Source of the DNA: Tubiluchus corallicola
Lineage: Eukaryota > Priapulida > Priapulimorpha > Priapulimorphida > Tubiluchidae
Length of the DNA: 64,000 nucleotides
Direction of reading: 5' to 3'
Assembly (NCBI GenBank): GCA_030141605.1
Contig: JAQGDQ010000093.1
Span: forward strand, 460,815 to 524,814
Shown here one piece after another: positions 47,101 to 58,149 of this stretch. Under the pieces are notes generated by a model that was not told the DNA's origin, made no database searches, and saw nothing but the letters and a program-made list of their open reading frames with translations. The translations under genes were made by a program, and so were the position numbers. Numbering within the stretch: the first letter of the stretch is position 1; the number at the start of each line of letters is the position of its first letter.

Positions 47101-50100
47101 TTTTTCTTCCCCTGATTTACGCTGTGCGTATATAACGTCATGTAATGGCGCGGGTCTGAACAGTATTGTGGGAAATTTAAAATAAAAACAAGCGAAAACT
47201 CCTTTCAACACGAGTACGATATATGCATAAAATTGCTGTAAAGTAACAATTTTTTAAGGCAATTTTTCTGACACCTACTTCAGATATCCCTTTTCTTGTC
47301 CTTTAAACACTTCCTGTTTAATTTTCTGTAAATTCTCCCATTTCAGCGAAGAAGAAGAGGAAGTAGATGATTCCGTCGTGGTCGTCGAAGAAGACGAAGA
47401 AGGCGATGAAGAAGAAATTGAAGGTAAGTGAATTTTTCGCTTCATGAGCTTAATTGGCTTTTGGAGTAGTTTAAGTTATTCGATTTTTTTCTTCGATTGT
47501 TGTGGCTATATGTCTGAATGATTTATGTGGGTGATGTCACAGATTGCACGAATTTGCAAAAGCGTTACCTTCAGTACAGTAAGACCTTGCTTAATGACGC
47601 TAATGAGTTCCAATGATGTTAAGCTAAACGTAGTTAAACGAAGCCAAAACTTCCATAGAAAGTAATGTAAAAGATTTGAGATACGTTCCAGAGGCAAAAA
47701 TCAATACTGCTTAAATAAATCATGTAAGTCTTTGAGTTTTATTCAAAATTTAAGCTTAGTCAGCGGTTGAACAATAAAAACTGCAGAGTTAAGTCCTGGG
47801 ATGTCCTTGGGAATTTTACCTCCATATTTAGTCTGGTTGCTACAGCAACAGGTTAAATTGCTCCTTGGACAGTAGTAGCGTCATTAGTCGGTCACGAAGC
47901 AAAATTGTATAATAATTACTGTTTACGTTTATAGTGCATTTTTAGAACAGAATAACGCAATAGATGCTGTTTTAATGCATCAAATTAGGTAAAAATTTTG
48001 TTAATCAAATAAAAATTTGCTTTGAACAAAGTAAAAAATTCGTCGTTAAAGCGAAACATGCGTCGTTTAGTGAAAAAAGCTTTCAAATGATCGGCTTTGT
48101 TAAAACGAAACGTCGTTAAGCGAGGTCTTACTGTACTTTGAACGAATTTTTGAAAAGTCAGCACCTTTTTGAAGATCATACTCGCTAATATTCTGCAGAA
48201 ATTACTCAGTCAAATTATCAAATAACTGCCCAACACTTCAGAATTTAACAAGTTAGTTTGTTTTTTGTTAATACAGTGGGTGCCTTTTAAAGGAAGACCT
48301 GTAAAAATAGTTTGAGAGTACTAATATGGGAGACAATGACGAAAGTCGTGAAGAAGTTTATAGACTACATTTCATTACAATCGATTGAAAAACATGGCTA
48401 AAGCACTAAAAATATCCGCAAAGGATTAATCGTGATATCGAATTGCTTGAACAATATTATAATAAAATTAGAAAATTTCACATTTGCCCATCATTATTGT
48501 CTGTTCCATATTGGCCTCAGAATAGTCAAGTATTTGATGTTTTTTCTTCTTCCGTCTTACGGCAGCGATTTAATTTGAATTTGAAAGACGCTTTAAAAAC
48601 TTCACATTTGCTTTCATGCAAAGTCACGGTAGTTCTCAGCACGTCGTTTTTATTTCAGATGAGGATGTTGAAGAAGAGGAGGTTTATGAGGGAGAAGATG
48701 CGGAGGAGGAAGGTGAAGGTGAGGAGGGCAAAGGTTAGTTCCTCTTACCTTCAGTAGTATAATTTCAGATTTGCTATTTGGTTGCCGTTAAAGTACAAGA
48801 AAACCCTCCATTTACATAAAGCTAAGAAAATCGTCTTTAAATTTTTTACCACTTACCTACTGCCTTTTTGCATACAGGGCTTGCACCGGCAGTAATGCTG
48901 TATAAAATATGTAAATTTAAACTCCCGCGACAACCGCTAGATGCAACCATCTTGACGATAAGTCTTTTGAAATAAGCTTAGATAACATTGTGTAAAATTT
49001 GATAAAATAATCAGAGCATTTGTAGTGCACATGTCACTAACTAAGTAAAATTTTAAATGGCTGTATCTTCTCTATAAGATAAAAAATACGTTTTTGGTTA
49101 GTGAGTGGCGCACCCTGGAGGGTGAGTCAACAACATTTTTGCCAATTGGTGAAAACATTTTAAATAATTAACACTTTTCTTTCCTTTTAACGCGAGCACG
49201 ATATATGCATAAAAATGCTGTAAATATAATTTTTTGAGGCGATTTTTCTGAAACCTACCTCAGGTACCCCTTTTCTTTCCCTTTAAGTATGAGCACACTG
49301 GACAATTGCCCAGGGTGTCACGATTTTGGGAACACTGTGCTGCCGCACTGTTTTAAAACTTATGAAAGTCTCTTAGTAAGATGACAAATTACTGGTCAGT
49401 TGGTATTTTTGTGCATCTTTGACACATTCTTACCTGTTTTAGCTAATATAGATAGAGGCTGAAGCTAAATCAGTTGCTAGTACATCAACTGACTCACACA
49501 GTAAATCAGCTAGCTCGGCTGAAATTGAGTCAGTTGCTACTACGTCAGCCGACTCACACAGTAAATCAGCTAGTTCGGCTGAAGCGGAAGTCAGTTGCTA
49601 CTGCATCAGCTGACTCACACAGTAAATCAGCTAGCTCGGCTGAAGCTGAGTCAGTTGCTACTGCATCAGCTGACTCGCACAGTAAATCAGCTAGCTCGGC
49701 TGAAGCGGAGTCAGTTGCTACTACATCAGCTGACTCACACAGTAAATCAGCTAGCTCGGCTGAAGTTGACTGACTTTTCAGCTGAGTTGACTTAAAGAAA
49801 AAATTAACTAAGTCAGCTGAAGATACGACTTTTTTTAGTGATAAATAAATGATAAATTGTTAGTTAACTAAGAATTATAAAGACAATTTAAGTTTAGTAT
49901 CTCTGCCAGCTCACGCACAATCTGACTGCGAATTCGCAATGCGTTTGGCATATTTAAACCAGTGATTTGCAGTTTCACACGATTATCGCAAGAGCGAAAA
50001 TCTTCGCAGCCGGTAATAATGATTTAAAGTCAAAACACGAAAGTAGGCAGCAGATCACTGCCTATAAAAATATTGTGAAGTGCAAGAGAGATTTTGTAGC

Positions 50101-50366
50101 CTTTCAATACATTTCCACTGTACAAGATCTGATACTATTTATTTTTAAACTCGTTTTTCCATTACACCTTTCTCATTTATTTCTTAATATTTTTTTTAAC
50201 AATTTTTTGATGCCAGAAGTTGTTGTGTGAAACTCCTCTACATTGATTTTTTTATTTAATTTCAGGAGAAGAGGGAGAGGGTGCCGAAGGAGGTGCTGCC
50301 GATGAGCCAGAGGCACTCCCAACTGAACAAGGGGTGCCAAAAGTATCGGAAGAAGCAGGGGAGTAA
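38174..50366 (+). CDS. SET: SET (TAF-I / I2PP2A) histone chaperone, eight exons
   Basis: NAP-family nuclear protein that binds histones, inhibits PP2A and blocks histone acetylation (known for the family). Exons: 38174-38443, 42236-42307, 43883-44000, 44694-44863, 45775-45863, 47347-47423, 48659-48733, 50266-50366 (TAA). Phases agree and give 323 residues. Order: basic N-terminus TPKKVRK; dimerisation helix (about 35-80) with [20 protein letters not shown] and [13 protein letters not shown]; earmuff domain with [56 protein letters not shown] and [13 protein letters not shown]; and a Glu/Asp/Gly-rich tail from about 228 split over exons 5-8. It matches human SET closely throughout. The first intron is 3.8 kb; introns are heavily loaded with repeats. 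Confidence 0.97.
39815..40504. mobile_element. Tigger/pogo-like MITE (SET intron 1)
   Basis: Starts CAGTAGGCACCGCTTAATGG and ends with the diverged inverted copy, TTAAGCGATGACTACTG; TA on both sides. The internal text reads toward a second TTAAGTCAATTAAGCGAT repeat near the right end. No protein frame. Confidence 0.75.
40809..41035. repeat. 46-bp tandem repeat, about five copies (SET intron 1)
   Basis: The word GACTTAG recurs at 40854, 40899, 40945 and 40991 (spacing 45, 46, 46), followed by TTATTAATGTT and GTTAATGTNTGTTTT. The first copy is diverged; the last two are almost identical. Confidence 0.8.
41380..41553. repeat. Inverted repeat with hammerhead-like motifs (SET intron 1)
   Basis: The left arm 41380-41433 and right arm 41500-41553 are about 54-bp inverted copies with mismatches (AACAAAGCAG near both outer edges). 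Between and into the right arm lies CTGACGA (41473-41479), then a short stem-loop, then GAAAC (41497-41501), the order of hammerhead core elements. A degraded counterpart is on the minus strand (TGATGA within 41451-41456). Similar motifs occur in Penelope-like retroelements, but no such coding sequence is nearby. Confidence 0.4.
41850..42164. mobile_element. TTAA-type element, family E copy 3, reversed and truncated
   Basis: The reverse complement matches the left half of family E, including the complement of GATAAGTCATTTGAAACAAG. It ends at TTAA (42161-42164). It lies 70 bp before SET exon 2. Confidence 0.65.
42390..42715. mobile_element. CAGGGTT-terminus element, family D copy 3, reversed and decayed
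   Basis: Contains AAAAGTCAGGGAAA words and TTCGATTTCTGCTCC, the reverse complement of family D interior. The termini are degraded (right edge GGCAACCCTCCTG). The open frame at 42443-42736 lies in it and is not a gene. Confidence 0.6.
43016..43679. mobile_element. Tigger/pogo-like MITE (SET intron 2)
   Basis: Starts CAGTAAGTCTTCACTTAACG and ends GCGAAGGCTTACTG, with TA on both sides. The ends match those of the copies at 3197 and 47577, but the interior is different, so it belongs to a related subfamily. Confidence 0.8.
45113..45560. repeat. Decayed TTAA-type repeat (SET intron 4)
   Basis: Begins GCTTTAAAGGAAAAGCCGAG, like the starts of families F and 31311. An internal near-duplicate of about 110 bp occurs (ATCACCCACACATGAGAAAC at about 45433 and again near 45529 with ACACGAGAAAC). 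The right boundary is unclear. Confidence 0.45.
46690..47306. mobile_element. TTAA-type element, family E copy 4 (SET intron 5)
   Basis: Collinear with 29550-30194 from ACCACTTACATACTACC to CCTTTTCTTGTCCTTTAA. It ends about 40 bp before SET exon 6. Preceded at about 46350-46650 by a segment related to 7836-8045 reversed (both contain CTCGTGGAATATTT or its complement). Confidence 0.7.
47577..48133. mobile_element. Tigger/pogo-like MITE, copy 2 of the 3197 subfamily (SET intron 6)
   Basis: Starts CAGTAAGACCTTGCTTAATG and ends CGTTAAGCGAGGTCTTACTG, a nearly intact inverted pair; TA on both sides. The interior is highly similar to 3197-3887, with a deletion. Confidence 0.85.
48788..49286. mobile_element. 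TTAA-type element, family E copy 5 (SET intron 7)
   Basis: TTAA at both edges. The left end TTAAAGTACAAGAAAACCCT and the right end, the complement of TTAAAGGGAAAGAAAAGGGG, are similar inverted termini, the best-preserved ends of this family. Confidence 0.78.
49457..49770. repeat. 60-bp coding-like minisatellite (SET intron 7)
   Basis: Five copies (49457, 49517, 49577, 49638, 49698) plus a partial. The unit is 60 nt, a whole number of codons; in one frame it reads a Ser/Ala-rich 20-mer containing [18 protein letters not shown]. Copy 3 has one extra base, which shifts the frame. TAG lies just before the first copy in the repeat frame, and entry from SET exon 7 through the AG at 49441 would hit TGA, so it is not an ordinary SET exon. 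Confidence 0.85.
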
Positions 50367-50790
50367 GACACGTGCAGTCGTTGTGCATACCATTATGTAA
50401 ATAGGGGACTTCTTGTATGAAAACAGGGGACATTCGTGACAGTGTGATCTCTTCTTTGAAAATATTCGTTCATTTTTTTCATGGTACTTTATTACTCAAT
50501 ACATTGTTGTAAATTTTTCGAAATTTTTGATTTTACAAACCGTTTGCTGTTGTCTGCAGTGCTGTAAATGCCTTGGCGTTTTGGCCACGTTTTTGTTTTC
50601 AAATGTTGGGAGAGACTCGCATTGTTTGGCAACCTTCAACACATTATGGTCAGCGCTTGTTTGTGAAGTTGCTTAAGAAGTTCTGACTTATTTACGGAAG
50701 GTCGGGAAAGTGTTTATATTATGTGTACATGCTTAGTAAACCTCTTCAAACAAGCTGTTGTACTTTCTGATTCACTTGGCAGGTTCTACA

Positions 50791-50796
50791 AATAAA
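50791..50796 (+). terminator. Candidate SET polyadenylation signal
   Basis: AATAAA about 425 bases after the SET stop, in a 3' region without other features. Confidence 0.5.
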
Positions 50797-51149
50797 TGGA
50801 AAAAATAAGTTGCTATTTATGCTGAACTGTTTTATTATTTTAAATTGTGATGCTGCTAATAAGATTGCTGTGCTCTTCTAGAGGTCCTCTTATGTTAATG
50901 TGAACTTGCTTAGTGTCACAATTCAATTTGGTGCGCTGCTTATTCTGATTTCAGGCACTTAATCAGTCGTTTATTATTCATGTTACTTGTGTGCAGTTCT
51001 CAGTATATCCGAAAAATACACGTCTTCTTAAGCACATACCAGTTTATACCTCTGGTAATGTGACACGTAGAAGCTTTCCGTTTGTGCTGAAGTGTGCAAA
51101 ATATTACAACAGCTATGAAATTGAAAACGGCCGATACTTTTATTTGTAC

Positions 51150-51415
51150 CAAAAAAAGAACATTGGAATCAGAATCAGAAGACTAAGATGGGTAGGACAT
51201 TTAACGAGATTGCCAGAAACAACACCAGTAAGTTTAGCATTAAACGAGGCACTGAAACCTGCACTGATATCCAGGCAAAACCAAAAATAACCGGGATATC
51301 AAGAATTAATAAAGATTTACAACAGCTGAGGCTAAACCTAACAATGGCAATACAGGAATTGAATATTTTAGCTACAGACAGGAAACAGTTTGGTGTTCTA
51401 ATAAAGTATTAAGGC
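51150..51415 (+). pseudogene. Decayed LINE C-terminal fragment
   Basis: One frame reads RRLRWVGHLTRLPETTP, the typical motif near the end of LINE reverse transcriptases (RLRWxGHxxRxP). A second frame continues ISRINKDLQQLRLNLT and ATDRKQF, like the usual terminal DL-x-D-R-W segment. A frameshift between them and the loss of everything upstream show it is dead. It differs from the young element at 35035. Confidence 0.6.
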
Positions 51416-51453
51416 TCAGTGTGTACAATAGTGTCTACAATAGATGTTTAGAG

Positions 51454-51850
51454 CAGGGGTGTGCAAACTGCGGCCCGCCGAGAGATCTTGTGCGGCCCGC
51501 GAACAGGTTTGTCAACGTAATGAAAGTGCGGCCCACGTGATCTAGCTGAAGTCTGCACCAATATCGTAAAGATAGTGCAGGTAGTTTTCTCTTCTAGATC
51601 AGATGGTATTAACCTTTACAAGACCGTTGTCACTTAATGTCACTGTCGGACATGACGAAATATTTGGTTTTTAATATAAATTTTAATAATTTCTAAAATA
51701 GTTTTTTGAGTGTAGTAGTGCAGTAGTAAGTAATGATGTGCGCAAATCGAATGCAAAAAATCGTTATTAGGTCCTACTGTACTTGGCTCCTTGACCAAAC
51801 TGCATACGGCCCACAGGCGCCCGGCTAGTCAGATAATTTGCACACCCCTG
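51454..51850. mobile_element. hAT MITE with perfect 8-bp duplication
   Basis: Starts CAGGGGTGTGCAAACTGCGG and ends ATTTGCACACCCCTG, clear inverted termini of hAT type. Flanks GTTTAGAG at 51446-51453 and 51851-51858 are identical. 397 bp, no coding frame. Confidence 0.93.
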
Positions 51851-51858
51851 GTTTAGAG

Positions 51859-53096
51859 CAACAGAAGATGAAGATTCTTTTATTTTTTCCACTTTCTTTT
51901 TGAAGGCAATTTCACATTACTGGGATATATCCCATATGTCATATCGCACTAACCCGTATTGGATAGATATCTCTTAGAGCTGCTCTCAAAGTATGTAGAA
52001 TTTTCCAGATGTTGAAGCGTGGCCTTAGCTGCTGTTGTAGACTTGGTAATGTCTTTCCTACAACTTAGCAACTTGTCTTGGTGAGATGCAAGGTCGTTCC
52101 TTGTATCCAGAAGTCCTTGACGTGTGTGCTGTAGACGCACCAACTAAACATCAAAAACATAGCAAACTGTCCGTCTGGTGTGATACTGCTATGCTGGTTA
52201 CTTGTCAGCACCGCTTCGGAGAGTGTTTTGCGATAGTTTTTGTCTGTGTAACTTATTGCAGTTCTTATAAAGTACACTCTATCTGAGCTTTGTTGCTTTT
52301 CATCAGCCAAGTCCGTTTTTGTTTTCCTTTCTCGGCATATATTCGAATTATGCAGTTTTTTTGGTTAAGTTTGCGCATTTGGTGCATTTTCAAAGTTAGG
52401 CGGACTTAGGAATTTTTGTTGCCCTTGATTACTGTGCGCTGCGTGATATAAATTGTGTTTCTTGAATTTTGAGTGTTACTTTGTATGACTGCGTTACTTG
52501 TATATTAATATTAGTAGCATTTTAATTAAAATTGTGTTGTGTATTATCTTGGCAGGAAAAGATAAGTCCAGCTTCTCTGCAATTTTCTCCACTAGGTGGC
52601 ACTGGAATTGATGTACAGAATATTGGTCTGCCATCTTTGTTCATAATAACCATAATCTTATTAAGTTATTTATCATATCTGCAGTAATTTAGTTCATCAG
52701 TATGGCTGTAATGAACCCTATTTTACCCGTTATTTTGTATTTTTGGTTTGATTACGTGACGGTGGGAAATCTTGAAAGTTAACAATGTAATAAGCGTTAC
52801 CCTTATGTGGTTGGGATTTGAAACGGTGAGCATGTTTTGCTTCTCGAAAACTGAAATAAACGTTTGTAATGTCTTTTCGTAATAAAATTCTGCATTTTTT
52901 GATTTTTTTCAATACCCACTGAAATTAGGATGGAGATCTCTAGTCCAAGGTCGATATGAAAACAGAATTGTTTACAGCTTGGCGTCCATTGATAACAAAC
53001 AAATGAACATACAAGTAAACAATGGCAAGTAAACATACAAGTATAACACTTGCGAGAGATACATACCTAAATAAAGCCAGTACTTGGGGTTTTAAG
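51859..53096. other. Spacer downstream of SET with a CTCF-type site
   Basis: No gene or transposon termini recognised apart from the site at 52589-52604 listed separately. Open frames near 52065-52310 and 52803-53036 show no family features. Confidence 0.4.
52589..52604 (+). promoter_or_regulatory. CTCF-type binding site
   Basis: CCACTAGGTGGCACTG fits the bilaterian CTCF core CCASYAGRKGGCRSYV at every position. It lies about 2.2 kb after the SET stop, between the gene-dense left part and the gene-poor right part. Occupancy is not shown by sequence. Confidence 0.6.
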
Positions 53097-53098
53097 TC

Positions 53099-53420
53099 GT
53101 GTTCAGACTGGAAAGCAAAGCTACTGCAAGTTACTTTCTGACAGCACGTGCTAACACTCCTATATTTTCACAGTTTCGAGAGTAACTCACCGAGGCGTTC
53201 ACACTGCGAGTTACTCTCTGGCAGTTAGCGCGCGCTGACACTCTATTCTCACAGTTTTGAGAGTAACTCACCAAGGTGTTCACACTAGACAGACAAATCA
53301 ACAGCAGCAACTGTTGGAGAGTTTGCCATAACTTGCTAACAGTAACTTGCAAAGCTTGCAAGTTAGTTCACACTTGCAAGTTTGCTGTTAGAGAGAAAAC
53401 TTGCTAGTCTGAATGCACCA
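53099..53420. mobile_element. Short inverted-repeat element with internal repeats
   Basis: The left end GTGTTCAGACTGGAAAGCAA and the right end, the complement of GTGCATTCAGACTAGCAAG, are inverted copies. The interior repeats GAGAGTAACTCACC and GTTCACACT words about 100 bp apart. Superfamily not assigned. Confidence 0.55.
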
Positions 53421-53438
53421 TTAGGTTATTGATAAGTA

Positions 53439-53898
53439 GTGGTGAGCTTCGAACGTTCGAATCGAATTAGAACATTTGAATTAAATTCGAATGAGTTTTT
53501 TAGTTCCAATTCTATTCGAACCTAAAATTATAGATTCGAATAATTCAGCACTTTAACCACATACTTTCTTTAGCATTAAAACGCGAAACTGTATGCAATC
53601 GGCACAATTTAACTGTGATTTCTGTACACAATTTTGAAATAAATTATTAGTGATTTTACTGCAGAACAAAATCAAGTAACATGTATTTAACTGATACCAC
53701 TTTTTATCAGTATTTCAAAAATATATCCAAAAATTCTTGAAACTGAAATGGAAATCGAATAATATACATAATCTCTGTAAGATTGCTTTTTACAGGTGGT
53801 TAAAAAATCGTTCGAAAATCTTTCCAACAGAGTTCGAATTTGGAAGTCACAAATTTGATTCGATTCGAATTTGCTTTCTGCTAGAGAATGCTCAGCCC
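53439..53898. mobile_element. TTCGAA-rich short element, family B copy 2
   Basis: Begins GTGGTGAGCTTCGAACGTTC and ends GAGAATGCTCAGCCC, with TA on both sides. The same AT-rich core is found in the other family B copies. Confidence 0.75.
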
Positions 53899-54111
53899 TA
53901 GTAATAAGTCTTGCCAACTGAAACAACGTGAAACATGCTGTTGGCTTGAAATAACAGATTTTGTAAAAGCAGATAAAGTCTTCTCGTTTATTTTAACTTC
54001 TGCACTGTTGCACCAGAAACGTTTTTTTCATTTGAAGGGTCTTCTGGCCCAAGATTGGCCATTTGTGTCCATCCACGGAGAGTGAGGTCTTGCGTCATTA
54101 GCAGTAACTCT

Positions 54112-54410
54112 TACAATGATAATCAAAGGAACGGAATTAACAGTAACTTTTACAATTATAATCAAAGGAACGGAATTAACAGTAACTTACAATTATAATC
54201 AAAGGAACGGAATTAACAGTAACTTTTACAATTATAATCAAAGGAACGGAATTAACAGTAACTTTTACAATTATAATCAAAGGAACGGAATTAACAGTAA
54301 CTTTTACAATTATAATCAAAGGAACGGAATTAACAGTAACTTTTACAATTATAATCAAAGGAATGGAATTAACAGTAACTCTTACAATTATATTCAAAGG
54401 AATGGAGGCC
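54112..54410. repeat. 39-bp minisatellite, eight copies
   Basis: The unit contains AATCAAAGGAACGGAATTAA and CAGTAACTTTTACAATTAT. Copies start near 54119, 54158, 54194, 54233, 54272, 54311, 54350 and 54389; one copy is 3 nt shorter. Because 39 and 36 are multiples of three, open frames run through on both strands, but no gene context supports coding. Confidence 0.9.
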
Positions 54411-57400
54411 TGTAATCAGATTGATAACAATCACCCGTGTTTAATGAGAGTGTGAACGGACCTGCAAACTTGGCAAAATCTGCAATCCTGGGAACTCAAA
54501 CAGCAGCCATTGTCCGGCAACGTGTTGGACGCGTGGTTTCTTGGCTGAGTAGTGAAAAGAAGCCACTGATTAGTGAAGGTTTACACTAACTGATGACAAT
54601 GGCAGAGTTAATCAAAATTTGTTTATAAACATCAACGCGAAACAATAGTAAGATCGATAACTTGGTATACTGCAACATAAAACAATAGCGAGCGAACAAC
54701 CCTACAGTCGCTCATCCCTTCATCGACTAGTCCCTAGCAATGATTCACTTTCGTCGTCATTTGCACACCATGATTACTCGGGTGTTCTCACGCTCCCTTG
54801 CAGAACAATGTCACACACATCATCAACACTGCAGACACAATCGACATTGACAACAACAGCAATAGTAATAATAACAGAAACAGTATTAACCATCAGTAGC
54901 TGTTGCAACAGTGACATCTGTAGCAACAACCACCACCAGCAGCAATAATAACTATACTTCGGTGCAAAAATACAGATCTTTGTACAGTTATTCCATATAA
55001 TTTGGTATGGCTGGGGCATGGTCCACATTTGATGTAACAATGGTATACTTAAACACCCTTCTGTTAGTGCATTGTTTCTTTTGGATCATATTGTACATGT
55101 AATCTCTGCGGAGGTTATTAAGCATCGCTTGGTATACAAAACCAACATTAATTTTCGAAAGTTCAAAGAAATCTGAAGGGATGCTGCATGGAAGAGTGCT
55201 ACACTTGCATTCAAATCCGTACTTAATAGCGAATTTGCTAATTGCTCAAATCATGCAAGATTACTCATTTTGCAAATAGCGACAGAATCACGATAGTTAA
55301 GCTTCTGTAAGCCTTCACACCAGATAGAAAACCGTAATGTACAATTACGATTAAATTGAACTACAAAAGCTGCTCTCTTTGATGGCATTTGTGAAACGTA
55401 AACAGCTGATGGAACACTTACCCATAATTGATTACAAGTTTTCGAAAGCAAATTTATTTTAAAAACAGGTATCATGAAAAGTTATGTCACAGCCCGGTTT
55501 TGAGCCAGAACCATCTGCTTACCTGGTGGATACATAAGCGCTAGGTTCGTACGGAAGGTCGTCGGTTCAAATACTGGTTTTGGTATGTCTTTTTCACGTT
55601 TTTGCCTTTCAAATCTTTCTTGAGTTTCCTAAGTTCGGTTTCAATGTGTTTTGATTGGGGGTTCGTACCGTTATTTATAATAATTTTAATGAAATTAAGA
55701 TTGCTATTTAATTAATTAGATCAAAAACTATTGGAACCATCATCTTTTGTGGTGTTAGCAAAAAAGACGTATGGTTAGAATACCAAAGGATTTTAAACAT
55801 ATTGTATATTCATAAAAGATTTGGCCCAGCTTTCTACCAATTGTAAAGTCGCCGCATTGTTGATTTATGTAAAATCATCATTTGTCACTTTCTTGAGAAT
55901 TCGTTAGGAGACCTAAGACATAACTTTTTAAGAAACTAAAAATTACTGAATTACACATATTTTTTTAATATTATAAATCTTCTTAGTGTACCGAGATAGT
56001 CTTTAGATAAATCTCAAATGTTTAGTTGAAAAATGAAAGAAAACTGATTTTAGAAAACGATTTTGAAAACCCTACCCCTTTGTTTGAGAACGTTTTACCT
56101 AAAATAAGTCAGTATTGGCACAAGCGGCCAACACAATATGAAAATGGGGAGTTTTGTGACCACTATTATGTGAACTGTGAAGTATTTATATTCAACTTAG
56201 TATATGAATGCAACACTATAATATAGACAGTATAATATAATACAATGTAATGTAATATAATGTAATGTAATATAATAATAATATAACATAATATAACATG
56301 GACAACTTTGCTGCTCAACTACTGTAAACACTTTTTTACTCTTGTATATCATACATTGCATGAGGCGCCATCTTTTATAGCCAACAAAAAGAAAAGCTTT
56401 ACTATGACTCTATTAATAGAGAAGGCGGGACTGTTGTACATACACTCTAGGCAATGGAGTAAATCAAGTAAGAGAATTTGTGCTCCATTGTATGGCCTCC
56501 TCTAATCTCATGTTTCGGGTAAAATTAACGATTGTATCATTGATTCAATAAGAGTCGACTTACGTAACAGCGGCTGTTGAGCAGTAGTTATTGCACCCCC
56601 TGACAACTTGCTGTTGTAAAGTTTTAAATCCGATAGTATAGCTAAGTCCCAAACAAGTTGAAGCAAGCGTCTGTAGACTTTAGCCATACTGTATTCCGTT
56701 GAAAATTCAAGATCAAAATATAAGACTAACTGGGCCTATTTTACAGCCTTCAAAATACTATCGTTTCTGCCCTAATTAGGATGTTGGCAGAGTCGCTGTC
56801 GTTTTACGTTGTTTAGGGCTCAAAAGCAGGGCCGAGTTATTCTATAAGTTAGTAAGCTGCAACCTTGGGCCCTTCAAACTTGTGCGCTCTGAAGATTTGG
56901 CGACATTTGGCAAAAAATCTGTTTTTTTCACTACCGTTTCCTTGAGCTAATATGGTGTGCAATAAATAGCAAATTGTGGTATTATTATTATTGACAAACA
57001 AGAGATAGTTATTCTAGTTCATTTGAAAAATGTGCAACGAGTTTATTTCAAGTTGCGTAAATGTACCTATAATATATCATGAGTAAAAATATTCAAAGTG
57101 GGCGCGCAAGAGTTAAGGGTGGCTCCATCTCACGGGGCTAATTTTATTAGGTTTGAGGGCATAAAGGGTCACCATCCGGCACTACCTAAAAGATATGTAT
57201 TTATGAATTTGAATTTGAATGAAATTTTTATTTCACACTCAAGTTGTATAGGTTGACACATACAATCACGCACAAATTATAAATACTATTTACGAACGTA
57301 CACAAAAAATACTAAAACATCTTTTAACCTGATTTCCTACTATATAAATAAAACAAAAATAATAATCATGTATATAAGATTGATCGCCATTTAGCACTTA

Positions 57401-57730
57401 TACTTGACGTGTACCTAATATTACTGTTACATAGCTGATTGCAATGGCATTACTACTGTTTATTATCCTTATATATAGCTAAATACACATTTTATTACAT
57501 ACAGGCTAAACACACATTTTCTTCTAATAAAATCAAAATATTTTAAAGTGCAGGATACACATAATTGTCTTGCACTAAAATCGAATGGTTTTCCGAAAAA
57601 TTAACGCAGTAATACATTGTATGCTACCTTTGTTTTTTAATATTATAAAGATTATAGTTTCTCCATGTAGCCGCACAGTAATAGTTGTTACAGTAGCTGT
57701 TTATCAAATATCTTTTTACATCATCATTAC
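54411..57730. other. Gene-poor spacer
   Basis: No recognisable exon. Holds CAA/CAG-rich simple sequence around 54800-54960 and a TAATG/TATAA microsatellite at about 56222-56300. A GGTTCAAAT word at about 55564 resembles a tRNA B box, but no tRNA fold is apparent. Confidence 0.4.
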
Positions 57731-58079
57731 GGGTGAGCATTCTCTACCAGAAAGCGAATTCGAATTTTGTGACTTTCGAATTCGAACTCTGTTTGAAAGA
57801 TTTTCGAACATTTTTTTAACCACCTGTAAAAAGCAGTCTTACAGAGATTATGTATATTATTCGATTTTGTTCTGCAGTAATACCACTGATAATTTGTTTA
57901 AAATTGTGTACAGAAGTCACAGCTAAATTATGCAAATTACAGAATGTTTCAGACGTTTTAATGATAAATAATGTACGCGATTCAAGCGCTGAATTATTCG
58001 AATATATAGTTGTAGGTTCGAATTGAATTCGAACTAAAAAACTCGTTCGATTTCGATTCGAACGTTCAATGCACATCCC
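57731..58079. mobile_element. TTCGAA-rich short element, family B copy 3
   Basis: Begins GGGTGAGCATTCTCTACCAG and ends GAACGTTCAATGCACATCCC. Opposite orientation to the copy at 53439. TA follows the right end. Confidence 0.75.
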
Positions 58080-58149
58080 TAGTTATGAGTATTCAAAGCG
58101 TTTTGTTTCTGTATTGAAAACTGCTAGCCATAGAAGCAAATGCTATTTT

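Noticed and set aside
55495-55585. Possible tRNA or tRNA-derived SINE head (GGTTCAAAT B-box-like word)
   Set aside because: No convincing A box, acceptor stem or anticodon arm could be paired, and no SINE tail or flanking duplication was found.
56026-56226. 66-codon frame with charged composition
   Set aside because: No family resemblance, no splice context and AT-rich surroundings.
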